Shown one piece after another: positions 9,683 to 18,900 of a DNA stretch of 64,000 bases. The notes beneath the pieces are model-generated. The model was given only the letters and a program-made list of their open reading frames with translations. It had not been told where the DNA came from and did not search any database. The stretch's first letter is position 1, and the number at the start of each line of letters is the position of its first letter. A program made the position numbers and the translations under genes. The stretch comes from Nocardia sp. CNY236 (GTDB taxonomy: Bacteria > Actinomycetota > Actinomycetes > Mycobacteriales > Mycobacteriaceae): NCBI RefSeq assembly GCF_000482385.1, contig NZ_AXVD01000002.1, positions 186,001 through 250,000 on the forward strand, given 5' to 3'.

Positions 9683-9700
9683 ACCAAGCAACTGCTTGCT
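9683..9700. promoter_or_regulatory. KstR2-type operator, SDR/echA20
   Basis: ACCAAGCAACTGCTTGCT contains the inverted repeat CAAGCA-AC-TGCTTG between two divergent KstR2-regulon genes. It fits the AnCAAGnnCTTGnT form with one mismatch (as AGCAACTGCTTGCT) and resembles the sites at 15201 and 17284. Confidence 0.7.
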
Positions 9701-9735
9701 TTGCCACTACGCCGGTACACACGATGGGACTTGCG

Positions 9736-10500
9736 ATGGGGATCAACCGCCACTCCGAATCGAGCGGCATCACTGTGATCACGGTCGACTACCCGCCGGT
9801 CAACGCCATACCGACCGACGGCTGGTTCGCGATCGCCGACGAGGTACGCGCGGCGGGTCGCGACCCGGATACTCGAGTGATCGTCTTGCGCGCGAACAAC
9901 CGTGGATTCAACGCGGGCGTGGACATCAAAGAAATCCAGGCCGAACCCGGCCATCGAGCGCTGATCGAGGCCAACCACGGGTGTTTCGAGGCATTCGGCG
10001 CGGTCTACGACTGCCAAGTGCCGGTCATCGCCGTGGTGCAGGGCTATTGCCTGGGGGGCGGCATCGGGCTGGTGGGCAATGCGGACGTCGTGATCGCATC
10101 CGACGACGCCACCTTCGGTCTGCCCGAAGTCGACCGGGGTGCGCTCGGCGCGGCGACGCATCTGGCGCGTCTGGTGCCCCAACATCTGATGCGGACACTG
10201 TTCTTCACAGCGGGCACGGTCACCGCGCAGCAACTTCAGCACTTCGGTTCGGTCTACCAGGTGGTTCCGCGCGCCGAACTCGACGCAACCGCTATCGAGC
10301 TGGCCACGACCATCGCCGCCAAGGACGGCCGAGTGATCCGCGCGGCGAAACGAGCCCTGAACGGTATCGACGGGCAGGACGTACACCGCAGTTACCGATA
10401 CGAGCAGGGCTTCACGTTCGAACTCAACCTCGCCGGCGTCGCCGACGAGATCCGCGCTCGATTCGACGACGACCTCGCAGCACGCAAGTCGAGTGGGTGA
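9736..10500 (+). CDS. echA20: EchA20, ring-D hydrolase of the crotonase family
   Basis: A 254-residue crotonase-fold protein matching EchA20 (Rv3550), which hydrolytically opens ring D of the HIP-derived CoA ester (HIEC-CoA). Visible: FNAGVDIKEIQ (first oxyanion-hole part), GYCLGGGIGLVGNADVV (second) and FGLPEVDRGALGAATHL. ATG 9736 follows a GGGA site and fits the family N-terminus; ATG 9724 is an alternative. First gene of the echA20-ipdA-ipdB-ipdC run, preceded by a KstR2 site. Confidence 0.9.
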   Translation: MGINRHSESSGITVITVDYPPVNAIPTDGWFAIADEVRAAGRDPDTRVIVLRANNRGFNAGVDIKEIQAEPGHRALIEANHGCFEAFGAVYDCQVPVIAVVQGYCLGGGIGLVGNADVVIASDDATFGLPEVDRGALGAATHLARLVPQHLMRTLFFTAGTVTAQQLQHFGSVYQVVPRAELDATAIELATTIAAKDGRVIRAAKRALNGIDGQDVHRSYRYEQGFTFELNLAGVADEIRARFDDDLAARKSSG

Positions 10501-10587
10501 GACCACCACGCGACAGACGGACCCCGGCGGTGACGTGCATCGAGGCGAATTCGGGACGAGCCGCCACGCAGAGAGGAAGCGAAAGTC

Positions 10588-11469
10588 ATGCGAGACAAAC
10601 GGATGTCGATCGACGACGTCGTCGGCGAACTGCGCAGTGGGATGACCATAGGCATCGGTGGTTGGGGGTCGCGACGCAAACCGATGGCGCTGGTACGAGC
10701 CATCTTTCGGTCGGATCTGACCGATCTGACGGTAGTCAGCTACGGTGGACCGGACCTCGGGCTGTTGTGCGCGGCGGGAAAGGTACGCAAGGCGTACTAC
10801 GGCTTCGTGTCACTGGATTCGCCGCCGTTCTACGACCCATGGTTCGCCAAGGCACGCACCTCGGGCGCGATCCTCGCCCGCGAGATGGATGAGGGCATGC
10901 TCAAATGTGGGCTGGAGGCGGCTGGGGCACGGCTGCCGTTTCTGCCGATCCGCGCCGGGCTCGGCTCCGACGTCCCTAACTTCTGGGCGGGTGAGCTGAA
11001 GACCGTCGAGTCGCCGTACCCTGGCCCGGACGGCGCCCTGGAGACCTTGATCGCGATGCCTGCACTCACGCTGGATGCGGCGCTGGTGCACATGAATCTC
11101 GGTGACCCGCACGGCAATGCGGCCTATATCGGAGTCGACCCCTACTTCGACGACCTGTTCTGCATGGCCGCCGACCGCCGCTACCTCACGGTGGAGCGGG
11201 TCGTAGAGACCGCCGAACTGGTGAAAAGCGTTCCACTGCAAGCATTACTACTCAATCGGCTGATGGTCGACGGTGTGGTGGAGTCGGCCAACGGCGCGCA
11301 CTTCACCCTGGCCGGTGACAGCTACGGCCGAGACGAAGCGTTTCAGAAACACTACGTCGAGTCCGCGAAGACACCCGAGGCGTGGCAACGATTCGTCGAC
11401 ACCTACTTGGCCGGCTCCGAACAGGACTATCAGGCCGCCGTTCGCCGATTCGCACAGGGAGCATCATGA
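10588..11469 (+). CDS. ipdA: IpdA, COCHEA-CoA hydrolase alpha subunit
   Basis: A 293-residue CoA-transferase-like protein matching IpdA (Rv3551). IpdAB hydrolyses the last carbocycle (COCHEA-CoA) left after EchA20. The fold markers GMTIGIGGWGSRRKP at the N-terminus and an acidic pair in AREMDEGM, where family I CoA-transferases carry the catalytic Glu, are visible. GAGAGGAAG lies about 8 bases before the ATG. The stop overlaps the ipdB start (ATGA), as expected for two subunits of one enzyme. Confidence 0.93.
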   Translation: MRDKRMSIDDVVGELRSGMTIGIGGWGSRRKPMALVRAIFRSDLTDLTVVSYGGPDLGLLCAAGKVRKAYYGFVSLDSPPFYDPWFAKARTSGAILAREMDEGMLKCGLEAAGARLPFLPIRAGLGSDVPNFWAGELKTVESPYPGPDGALETLIAMPALTLDAALVHMNLGDPHGNAAYIGVDPYFDDLFCMAADRRYLTVERVVETAELVKSVPLQALLLNRLMVDGVVESANGAHFTLAGDSYGRDEAFQKHYVESAKTPEAWQRFVDTYLAGSEQDYQAAVRRFAQGAS

Positions 11470-12224
11470 GCGACACCCAGACGATCACCCGCGCCGAAGT
11501 ATGCGCGGTCGCATGTGCGGATATCTTCCGCGGCGCAGGGGAAGTCATGGTCAGCCCGATGACGCCGATGTCACTGCTCGGCGCACGGTTGGCCAAACTC
11601 ACCACCGAGCCGGATCTGCTGATGTCCGACGGTGAGGCGCTATTGCAGGCCGAATGCCCGCCACTCGGCGGCACGGCGCCGATCGAGGGATGGATGCCAT
11701 TGCGCAAGATCTTCGATGTCTTGGCCGCCGGACGTCGACATGTCGTGATGGGCGCCAATCAGATCGACCGCTTCGGCAACCAGAACATCTCGGCGTTCGG
11801 ACCGCTACAACAGCCGACGCGGCAGATGTTCGGCGTACGCGGTGCACCGGGCAACACCATCAATCACGCAACCAGCTACTGGGTCGCGAGACATACCACG
11901 CGCGTGTTCGTCGACCGGGTCGATATCGTCGCCGGCGTGGGCTACGACCATACCGATCCCGCGAATCCCGCCTTCCGCTTCCTCGACGTACACCGTGTGG
12001 TCACCAATCTCGGAGTCTTCGATTTCGCCGGGCCCGAGCACACCATGCGCGCGCGTAGTCTGCATCCCGGCGTCACTGCCGAGGAGGTCGCACAGAACAC
12101 CTCGTTCGAGGTCGCGGGGCTGGCCGAAGCCGGCACGACCCGTACACCGACCGCGGACGAGCTGCGGCTGCTCCGAGAAGTGCTCGACCCCACCACCAGC
12201 CGCAACTCCGAGGTCCCGTCATGA
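11466..12224 (+). CDS. ipdB: IpdB, COCHEA-CoA hydrolase beta subunit
   Basis: A 252-residue partner of IpdA (Rv3552-like) of the CoA-transferase beta type, with the conserved GANQIDRFGNQNISAFG and GAPGNTINHATSYWV segments. Starts within the ipdA stop and ends within the ipdC start (both ATGA overlaps). Together with IpdA it cleaves the final carbon ring in steroid catabolism. Confidence 0.93.
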   Translation: MSDTQTITRAEVCAVACADIFRGAGEVMVSPMTPMSLLGARLAKLTTEPDLLMSDGEALLQAECPPLGGTAPIEGWMPLRKIFDVLAAGRRHVVMGANQIDRFGNQNISAFGPLQQPTRQMFGVRGAPGNTINHATSYWVARHTTRVFVDRVDIVAGVGYDHTDPANPAFRFLDVHRVVTNLGVFDFAGPEHTMRARSLHPGVTAEEVAQNTSFEVAGLAEAGTTRTPTADELRLLREVLDPTTSRNSEVPS

Positions 12225-13306
12225 GCGCAGCACTACGCACCGCATTGACCGACCTGGTCGGCGTCGAACACCCGATCGTGCAGACCGGCATGGGGTGGGT
12301 GGCGGGCCCCAGCTTGGTTTCGGCCACCGCCGAAGCCGGTGGCCTCGGCATCCTGGCTTCGGCCACGATGACATTCGCAGAACTCGAAGCCGCCATCGCC
12401 AAGACCAAAGCGCACACCTCGAAACCGTTCGGCGTGAACATTCGCGCCGACGCCGTCGACGCCGTCGAACGAATCGATCTGCTGATCAGAGAAAAGGTTG
12501 CCGTAGCGTCGTTCGCGCTCGCGCCCAGACAAGACCTCATCGCAAAGCTCAAAGATGCGGGCGTGGTGGTCATCCCCTCGATCGGTGCAGCGAAACACGC
12601 GGTCAAGGTGGCAGCGTGGGGTGCGGATGCAGTGATCGTGCAAGGCGGAGAGGGCGGTGGGCACACCGGCCCGGTAGCCACCACGCTGCTGCTGCCGTCG
12701 GTGCTGGATGCGGTGGACATTCCTGTGGTCGCGGCCGGTGGGTTCTTCGACGGCCGCGGATTGGCCGCAGCCCTGTCCTACGGCGCGGCCGGAATCGCCA
12801 TGGGAACGCGGTTCCTACTCACTCGTGAAAGCACGGTGCCCGATGCAGTCAAGCAGGAATATCTGCGCAGGCATCTGCAGGACACCGTGGTGTCGGCCAA
12901 GGTCGACGGTATCCCGCACCGCGTGCTGAACACCGAGCTGGTGCAACGCCTGGAACAGTCGGGCCGCTGGCGGGGGCTGACTGCGGCCGCCGCCAATGCT
13001 GCCCGGTTCAAGAGCATGACCGGCATGAAGTGGTCCAGCATGATCCGCGACGGGCTCACGATGCGAAAGACGAAGGACCTCAGTTGGTCCCAGATCATCA
13101 TGGCCGCCAATACTCCGATGCTGCTTCGCGCCGGGCTGGTCGAAGGCAACACTCGAGCAGGTGTGCTCGCCGCGGGGCAGGTCACCGGAATCATCGATGA
13201 TCTACCCACCTGCCAGGAACTCGTGGATCGAATCGTCACCGACGCGGTCGCACGGATCGACGCGCTGGCCGCGCTTCGAGCGGGAACCGACCGAGCACGA
13301 AGCTGA
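12221..13306 (+). CDS. ipdC: IpdC, NMO-family flavin oxidoreductase
   Basis: A 361-residue TIM-barrel flavoprotein of the nitronate monooxygenase/2-nitropropane dioxygenase family, matching IpdC (Rv3553). The HPIVQTGMGWVAGPSLVSA start, VQGGEGGGHTG and AAGGFFDGRGLAAALSYGA (flavin phosphate-binding) segments are plain. IpdC acts on the 5-hydroxy-HIC-CoA intermediate before ring opening. Coupled to ipdB; convergent with fadA6. Confidence 0.92.
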   Translation: MSAALRTALTDLVGVEHPIVQTGMGWVAGPSLVSATAEAGGLGILASATMTFAELEAAIAKTKAHTSKPFGVNIRADAVDAVERIDLLIREKVAVASFALAPRQDLIAKLKDAGVVVIPSIGAAKHAVKVAAWGADAVIVQGGEGGGHTGPVATTLLLPSVLDAVDIPVVAAGGFFDGRGLAAALSYGAAGIAMGTRFLLTRESTVPDAVKQEYLRRHLQDTVVSAKVDGIPHRVLNTELVQRLEQSGRWRGLTAAAANAARFKSMTGMKWSSMIRDGLTMRKTKDLSWSQIIMAANTPMLLRAGLVEGNTRAGVLAAGQVTGIIDDLPTCQELVDRIVTDAVARIDALAALRAGTDRARS

Positions 13307-13332
13307 ACCGTCACGCGACATCCACACCACCG

Positions 13333-13348
13333 GCGCGGGAGCCCGCGC
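13333..13348. terminator. GC hairpin between convergent ipdC and fadA6
   Basis: GCGCGGG (13333-13339) and CCCGCGC (13342-13348) around a 2-base loop, extendable outward through CCACC and GGTGG with small bulges. No T-run. Its place between two stop codons favours termination. Confidence 0.4.
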
Positions 13349-13371
13349 GGCGGGTGGACGTCGGCCGCGAC

Positions 13372-14565
13372 TCAGCGCGACAGGCGTTCGATGATGGTCA
13401 CATTGGCAGTGCCGCCGCCTTCGCAGATGGTGAGCATCCCATACCGGCCCTCGACCCGTTCCAGCTCGTTGAGCAGAGTCGCGAACAGCTTTGCCCCGGT
13501 AGCGCCGAGCGGATGGCCTAGAGCAATCGCGCCGCCGTTGACATTGACTCGCGCCGGGTCGGCGCCGCTGTCGTGCAACCAAGCGAGAACCACCGAGGCG
13601 AATGCCTCGTTGATCTCGATCACATCGATGTCGTCTATGGTCAGACCGGTCTTCGCCAGCGCCCACTTGGTCGCGGGAATCGGCGCGGCGAGCATGACGA
13701 TCGGATCGGCGCCACGGGCGCTGACATGGTGAATTCGAGCTCGTGGGGTCAGGCCGTATTCGTGCACCGCCCACTCGGAGGCCAGCAACGTCGCGCTCGC
13801 GCCGTCGGAAATCGGACTCGAGACCGCGGCGGTGAGCGGACTGCCGTCGACCAGCGCGGGCAACGCGGCCATCTTCTCCAGGCTGGTCTCTCGTGGTCCC
13901 TGGTCGATCCAGAAGTCACCGACCGGAACGATCTCGTTGTCGAAACGACCGTTCTTGATCGCGTCGCGCGCGCGTTCGTGGCTTCGCAGCGCCCAGCGCT
14001 CCATATCCGCACGGCTGATTCCCCACCGCTCGGCGATCATTTGCGCGCCACGGAACTGCGACACCTCGCCGGTGCCGTAGCGGTGGTCCCAACCGTGCGC
14101 ACCGACGAACGGCGAGTCGAAACCGTACTCCTTGCCCGCGAGCATGGCCGCGGAGATCGGGATGGCGCTCATGTTCTGCACGCCGGCCGCGACGATCACC
14201 TCGGCCGTCCCGCTCATGATGGCCTGCGCGCCGAAATTGATCGCCTGCTGGCTGGATCCGCACTGCCGATCCACCGTGACCCCGGGAACCTCCTCGGGGT
14301 AGCCCGCAGACAGCCACATGGTGCGCCCGATATTGCCTGCCTGTGGCCCGATGTTGTCGACACAACCGACAATGACATCGTCCACGGCGCCCGGGTCGAT
14401 CGAGCTGCGATCCAGCAGGCCACGCAGGACGGTCGCCCCCAGGTCGGCCGGGTGAGTGCCGGCCAGCGCGCCGCCGCGCTTGCCGATCGGCGTGCGTACG
14501 GCATCGATCACGTACGCGTCGCTCAGCGGGGTGTAGGGACGGCGGGAGGCGGACGGTGCTGACAT
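13372..14565 (-). CDS. fadA6: Thiolase FadA6
   Basis: A 397-residue thiolase matching FadA6 (Rv3556c), proposed to thiolyse the ring-opened C/D intermediate. Catalytic residues: Cys in DRQCGSSQQ, His in LGHPLGATG and a second Cys in TICEGGGTANV. The ATG at 14565 is preceded by AGGAG. It follows kstR2 by only 11 bases on the same strand, so the repressor and this enzyme share a transcript. About ten residues longer at the N-terminus than the mycobacterial protein. Confidence 0.92.
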   Translation of the reverse strand: MSAPSASRRPYTPLSDAYVIDAVRTPIGKRGGALAGTHPADLGATVLRGLLDRSSIDPGAVDDVIVGCVDNIGPQAGNIGRTMWLSAGYPEEVPGVTVDRQCGSSQQAINFGAQAIMSGTAEVIVAAGVQNMSAIPISAAMLAGKEYGFDSPFVGAHGWDHRYGTGEVSQFRGAQMIAERWGISRADMERWALRSHERARDAIKNGRFDNEIVPVGDFWIDQGPRETSLEKMAALPALVDGSPLTAAVSSPISDGASATLLASEWAVHEYGLTPRARIHHVSARGADPIVMLAAPIPATKWALAKTGLTIDDIDVIEINEAFASVVLAWLHDSGADPARVNVNGGAIALGHPLGATGAKLFATLLNELERVEGRYGMLTICEGGGTANVTIIERLSR

Positions 14566-14576
14566 GGAAGTGGCTC

Positions 14577-15194
14577 CTACCTTGTGTGCTCGGGGACGGT
14601 GAGCCCGTCGAGCACGATGGTCAGATACTGCTTGGCAAGATTGTCGACAGTGATGGGGCCGCCGGGCCGATACCAGCGCACCGCAACCCATACCGTGTCG
14701 CGCAGGAATCGGTAGGTCAGCTCGACGTCGAGCTCCGGCCGGAAGCTGCCGTCGGTTACGCCGTTGGTCAACACCCGGTGCCAGAGCTCGCGGAACTCAC
14801 GGTTGTAATCGGCGATGTAGTCGAACCGTTGCGCGGTCCGTAGCCGCTTGGCCTCGGCCTGATAGATCGCCACCGCAGAATGCCAGCGGTCGAACGACTG
14901 GCAGGACGCGAGTACCAAAGCTTCCAGCGTGTCTCGCGAACTCAATCCCGAAGCGACGATTTCCCGGTAGCGACCGAACAGATCGTCCAGGAAACCACGC
15001 AGAATCTCGTCCACCATCGACTCCTTGGAATCGAAATGGTGATAGAGGCTCCCCGAGAGGATCCCGGCCGCGTCGGCGATGTCGCGCACCGTGGTGGCCC
15101 GGAGTCCGCGTTCTGCGAACAATTCGGCCGCCAAGGCGAGCAACTGGCTACGCCGTGCGGATTTCGAGGCATCTGGGACGGTCACGCGCCCCAT
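14577..15194 (-). CDS. kstR2: TetR repressor KstR2
   Basis: A 205-residue TetR regulator very like KstR2 (Rv3557c), which controls the HIP (ring C/D) regulon and is released by HIP-CoA. The HTH segment FAERGLRATTVRDIADAAGILSG and SLYHHFDSKESMVDEILRGFL are nearly identical to the mycobacterial protein, as is RDTVWVAVRWYRPGGP in the ligand domain. The ATG at 15194 lies 6 bases from its own KstR2-type site, indicating autorepression. Confidence 0.94.
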   Translation of the reverse strand: MGRVTVPDASKSARRSQLLALAAELFAERGLRATTVRDIADAAGILSGSLYHHFDSKESMVDEILRGFLDDLFGRYREIVASGLSSRDTLEALVLASCQSFDRWHSAVAIYQAEAKRLRTAQRFDYIADYNREFRELWHRVLTNGVTDGSFRPELDVELTYRFLRDTVWVAVRWYRPGGPITVDNLAKQYLTIVLDGLTVPEHTR

Positions 15195-15200
15195 GATACA

Positions 15201-15218
15201 ACCAAGCATTTGCTTGGT
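15201..15218. promoter_or_regulatory. KstR2 operator before kstR2
   Basis: ACCAAGCA-TT-TGCTTGGT is a perfect 8+8 inverted repeat in the 64-base gap between ipdF and kstR2. It is the most symmetrical KstR2-type site in the window and sits where it would block the kstR2-fadA6 promoter. Confidence 0.8.
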
Positions 15219-15258
15219 CGAGCAGGGTGTGGACACGGCGAGCGACACGACCGGCTGC

Positions 15259-16056
15259 TCAGGCGCGTTGACTACTGACCGAGACCACCTCGCCGGTCAG
15301 GTAGGTGGTGTAGTCGCTGGCCAACATTGCGATCGTCGCAGCGACTTCCCACGGCTCGGCCGCACGGCCGAACGCCTCCTGCTGCGACAGTCGGTCGAGC
15401 AACTCCGTGGAGCTGACCTTGTCCAGGAAGGCGTGTCGGGCGATACTCGGGGCCACCGCGTTGACCCGGACACCGAAATCGGCGCCTTCGAGCGCAGTGC
15501 ACCGAGTCAGCGCCATCACACCGGCCTTGGCAGCGGCATAGTGCGCCTGACCGTACTGCGCGCGCCAACCGAGCACGCTGGCATTGTTCACGATCACGCC
15601 GCCATGCCCCGCATTGCGGAAATACCGGAGCGCTGCCCGCGTACAGCGGAAGGTGCCGTTGAGGGTGATGTCCAGGACACGGTCCCACTGGTCGTCACTC
15701 ATGTCGACCACGGCCGTCTCCCCACCCAGCCCCGCATTGTTGACCATGATGTCCATCCGGCCGATGGCCGCGACCGCACCATCGACCAGGGCGTTCACCT
15801 GCTCGGTACTCTGCACGTCGCACGGGATCGCCGCGACCCGCCGTTCGGGAAATTCTGTGGCGAGTTCGGTCTCGGTCTGCTTCAAACGCCGCTCGTGCCA
15901 GTCGGAAACCACCACGTCCGCTCCTTCGGCCAGCAGCCTGCGGGCAGTGGCCGACCCGATTCCGGTGCCGGCCGCGGCGGTGACCACCGCTGCGCGTCCG
16001 GCCAGCAGCCCGTGCCCGGGAGTCGGCTCGGGGGCGACCGAAAGCGGCCCCGTCAT
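15259..16056 (-). CDS. ipdF: IpdF, hydroxy-HIP-CoA dehydrogenase (SDR)
   Basis: A 265-residue SDR matching IpdF (Rv3559c), which oxidises the 5-hydroxy group of HIP-derived CoA. Motifs: TAAAGTGIGSATARRL at the nucleotide site, NNAG, NNASVLG and YAAAKAG. The ATG at 16056 overlaps the fadE30 stop (ATGA), so it is coupled to fadE30. It ends 64 bases before kstR2. Confidence 0.9.
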   Translation of the reverse strand: MTGPLSVAPEPTPGHGLLAGRAAVVTAAAGTGIGSATARRLLAEGADVVVSDWHERRLKQTETELATEFPERRVAAIPCDVQSTEQVNALVDGAVAAIGRMDIMVNNAGLGGETAVVDMSDDQWDRVLDITLNGTFRCTRAALRYFRNAGHGGVIVNNASVLGWRAQYGQAHYAAAKAGVMALTRCTALEGADFGVRVNAVAPSIARHAFLDKVSSTELLDRLSQQEAFGRAAEPWEVAATIAMLASDYTTYLTGEVVSVSSQRA

Positions 16057-17237
16057 GGGCGCGCCTCACGGGGCAACCCGAGCACGCGCTCGGCGATGAT
16101 GTTGCGCTGCACTTCGTTCGAACCTCCGTAGATGGTGTCGGCGCGGGTGAACAGATACAACCGCTGCCATTCGCTGAGATCCTCGCCGTCCGCGACCAGG
16201 CCACGGGCGCCGAGTACGGTCATCGCCAGCTCTCCGAGCCCGCGATGCCAGTTGGCCCACAAGAGCTTCGCCACCGACGCTCGACCGCTGTCGTCCACAC
16301 TCGCTCCTGCCATCGTGCGCATCGCATGCGCGCGCAGCACCCGCAGCCCGACCCATGCCCGGTCGATCTGCGCGGCGATCGATGGGTCCTCGGCTGCCCC
16401 GAGACGGCGGGCCAACGCCTCGATATCGGCCAGTTCGCGGGCGAAGCGGATCTGTTGGCCCAGAGTGGAGATGCCGCGCTCGACCGTCAGAGTGCCCATG
16501 GCGATACGCCACCCGTCCCCGGGTTCACCGACCACCAGATCGGACGAGGTGCGGGCATCGTCGAAGAACACCTCGTTGAACTCCGAGGTGCCGGTCAATT
16601 GGACGATCGGACGCACCTCGATGCCCGACTGCTTCATCGGCACCAGGAGATACGACAGACCTCTGTGCCTGCTCGAGCCACGCTCGGTCCGGGCGAGGAC
16701 GAAACACCAGTCCGCAACGTGCGCCAGCGACGTCCAGATCTTCTGACCGTCGATCGACCATTCGTCGCCGTCACGCCGGGCGGCGGTGCTGATCGCAGCC
16801 AGGTCCGACCCGGCACCGGGTTCCGAATACCCTTGGCACCACAGTTCGGTGACCGCGCGGATCCCCGGAAGGAACCGGTCTTTCTGAGCCGCGGTGCCGA
16901 AGGCGAGCAGTGTCGGGCCGAGTAGTTCCTCGCCGACGTGCGAGACCCGGGCGGGCGCATTGGCCTTGGCGTATTCCTCGTGAAAGATCACTTGCTGGCG
17001 TACCGTGGCGTTGCGCCCACCATACTGCGTGGGCCAGCCCAGGCACGTCCATCCCGCAGCGGCCAGATGCCGGTCCCATGCCAGGCGCTCGTCGAATGCC
17101 TCGTGTTCGCGACCGGGCCCGCCCAGCCCGCGCAGCGCACGGAATTCTCCGCTGAGGTTCTCCGCCAACCACGCACGCACCTCGGCAGCGAATCGCACAT
17201 CGGCCGCCGTGGAATTCGCCCCGTCGGGTCCGACCAT
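16053..17237 (-). CDS. fadE30: Acyl-CoA dehydrogenase FadE30
   Basis: A 394-residue ACAD matching FadE30 (Rv3560c), acting on HIP-CoA. The family segments GYSEPGAGSDLA, GQKIWTSLAHVADW and the C-terminal GGSNEVQRNIIAERVLGLPREA are clear. The ATG at 17237 matches the usual length; an in-frame GTG at 17267 lies 6 bases after a TATCCT box next to the KstR2 site and would make a leaderless transcript, so the true start is uncertain. Head of the fadE30-ipdF operon and divergent from fadD3. Confidence 0.92.
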   Translation of the reverse strand: MVGPDGANSTAADVRFAAEVRAWLAENLSGEFRALRGLGGPGREHEAFDERLAWDRHLAAAGWTCLGWPTQYGGRNATVRQQVIFHEEYAKANAPARVSHVGEELLGPTLLAFGTAAQKDRFLPGIRAVTELWCQGYSEPGAGSDLAAISTAARRDGDEWSIDGQKIWTSLAHVADWCFVLARTERGSSRHRGLSYLLVPMKQSGIEVRPIVQLTGTSEFNEVFFDDARTSSDLVVGEPGDGWRIAMGTLTVERGISTLGQQIRFARELADIEALARRLGAAEDPSIAAQIDRAWVGLRVLRAHAMRTMAGASVDDSGRASVAKLLWANWHRGLGELAMTVLGARGLVADGEDLSEWQRLYLFTRADTIYGGSNEVQRNIIAERVLGLPREARP

Positions 17238-17283
17238 GTCGGATTCTGAGGTCTGGATTGCACCCACGCCGGTAGGATAACCT

Positions 17284-17301
17284 ACCAAGCACTTGCTTTG
17301 T
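17284..17301. promoter_or_regulatory. KstR2 operator, fadE30/fadD3
   Basis: ACCAAGCACTTGCTTTGT holds ACCAAGCACTTGCT, an exact match to AnCAAGnnCTTGnT. TAGAGT at 17301-17306 on the + strand and TATCCT on the minus strand are likely -10 boxes for fadD3 and fadE30, so one site can repress both. Confidence 0.8.
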
Positions 17302-17343
17302 AGAGTGTGCGCATAAGTGAATCCGGAGACGGTGAGGACAACC

Positions 17344-18900
17344 GTGACAACCACTGCTCAGACGACACCGATGGCACTGCACCATGCCGCACGAACCTTT
17401 GGTACCGCACCAGCGATCGCCGATGGAACGACCCGGCTGGACTGGACCGAACTACTCGAAGCGGTCCAGGAGGTCGCACGGGCACTCATCGCGCGCGGAG
17501 TCCAGCCCGGTGACCGGGTGGCCATGTGGTCACCGAACACCTATCACTGGGTGATCGCCGCACTCGCCGCACACTACTGCGGCGCCGTCCTGGTGCCGCT
17601 GAACACCCGCTATGTCGCAGACGAAGCCGTCGATGTGCTCGAGCGCGTGCACGCGAGAGCGTTGTTCGTCGCAGGACCGTTCCTCGGACGCGACCGACTC
17701 GCCGAATTACGCACCGCAGCGCCGGAACTCGCGATCGACACCGTAGTGGTGATACCGGTCGAACCGGACGCTGGCAACACCGATGATGCGGCACTGGAAT
17801 GGTCCGATCTGGCGACGGTGGCCACGCAGGTCGCTATTGCCGACGCAGACAAGCGCGCCGAAGCGGTGGACCCGCAGGACCTGTCCGACATCATGTTCAC
17901 CTCCGGCACCACCGGCCGCAGCAAGGGCACCCTGGTCGCGCATCGCCAAGCCCTCGCGGTGGTCCGCGCCTGGGCGCAGTGCGCCACCGTCCGGAGCGAC
18001 GACCGATATCTGATCGTGAGCCCGTTCTTCCACAACTTCGGCTACAAAGCGGGCATCCTCGCCTGCCTCGTCACCGGGGCGACCATCATCCCGCAGGCGA
18101 CCTTCGACGTACCGGAGACGATGCGGCTGGTCGGCACGGAGAAAATCACGGTGCTGCCCGGTCCGCCCACCATCTACCAGACGATCTTGGACTTCCCCGA
18201 GCGCGACGAGTACGAGTTGGATACGCTCCGGGTAGCCGTCACCGGGGCTGCGACGGTGCCGGTGGTGCTGGTCGAACGGATGCGCGCAGAACTCGCCTTC
18301 GATATCGTGATCACCGCATACGGTTTGTCGGAGGCCGCGGGTTTCGGGACCATGTGTGGGGCCGACGACGATGCCGAAACCATTGCGAATACCTGCGGCA
18401 GACCGATCGCAGACTTCGAACTGCGGCTGGGCAAAGCGGACGAGGTCTTGATGCGTGGACCCAATGTGATGGTCGGCTACCTCGACGACCCGGACAGCAC
18501 CGCCCGGACCATCGACGCCGACGGCTGGCTGCACACCGGCGACGTCGGCACGATCGACGAGCGGGGCTACCTGAAGATCACCGACCGACTCAAGGACATG
18601 TACATCTGCGGCGGTTTCAATGTGTATCCGGCCGAGATCGAACAAGCTTTGGCCCGACTCGACGGTGTCGCCGAATCCGCCGTGGTCGGCGTACCCGATA
18701 CCAGGATGGGCGAGGTCGGCAAAGCGTACGTGGTGCGCAAGTCCGGTTCGACGCTCACCGAGGACCAAGTGATCGCGCACGCCACCACTGTGCTGGCCAA
18801 CTTCAAGGTGCCGCGGTTCGTCGAGTTCCGCGATCACCTGCCCTACAGCTCGGCCGGCAAAGTGCTCAAGCGCCGACTGCGTGAGGAGGAGATGTCGTAA
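17344..18900 (+). CDS. fadD3: FadD3, HIP-CoA ligase
   Basis: A 518-residue adenylate-forming ligase matching FadD3 (Rv3561), which activates HIP with CoA after ring A/B removal. Motifs: ATP loop FTSGTTGRSKG, AYGLSEAAG, YLDDPDSTARTIDADGWLHTGDVG, and the hinge/Lys region ITDRLKDMYICGGFNVYPAEIE ... SSAGKVLKR. GTG 17344 follows GAGG by 6 bases; GTG 17332 and 17317 are in frame. First gene of fadD3-hydratase-fadE31-fadE32-fadE33. Confidence 0.93.
   Translation: MTTTAQTTPMALHHAARTFGTAPAIADGTTRLDWTELLEAVQEVARALIARGVQPGDRVAMWSPNTYHWVIAALAAHYCGAVLVPLNTRYVADEAVDVLERVHARALFVAGPFLGRDRLAELRTAAPELAIDTVVVIPVEPDAGNTDDAALEWSDLATVATQVAIADADKRAEAVDPQDLSDIMFTSGTTGRSKGTLVAHRQALAVVRAWAQCATVRSDDRYLIVSPFFHNFGYKAGILACLVTGATIIPQATFDVPETMRLVGTEKITVLPGPPTIYQTILDFPERDEYELDTLRVAVTGAATVPVVLVERMRAELAFDIVITAYGLSEAAGFGTMCGADDDAETIANTCGRPIADFELRLGKADEVLMRGPNVMVGYLDDPDSTARTIDADGWLHTGDVGTIDERGYLKITDRLKDMYICGGFNVYPAEIEQALARLDGVAESAVVGVPDTRMGEVGKAYVVRKSGSTLTEDQVIAHATTVLANFKVPRFVEFRDHLPYSSAGKVLKRRLREEEMS

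Noticed and set aside
8349..10892. Very long plus-strand open frame of 847 codons
   Set aside because: It runs antisense to two clear SDR genes and out of frame through echA20; a GC-driven shadow.
13307..13371. Possible KstR2 site between ipdC and fadA6
   Set aside because: No CAAG/CTTG arms are present; the symmetry there is a GC hairpin between two stop codons.
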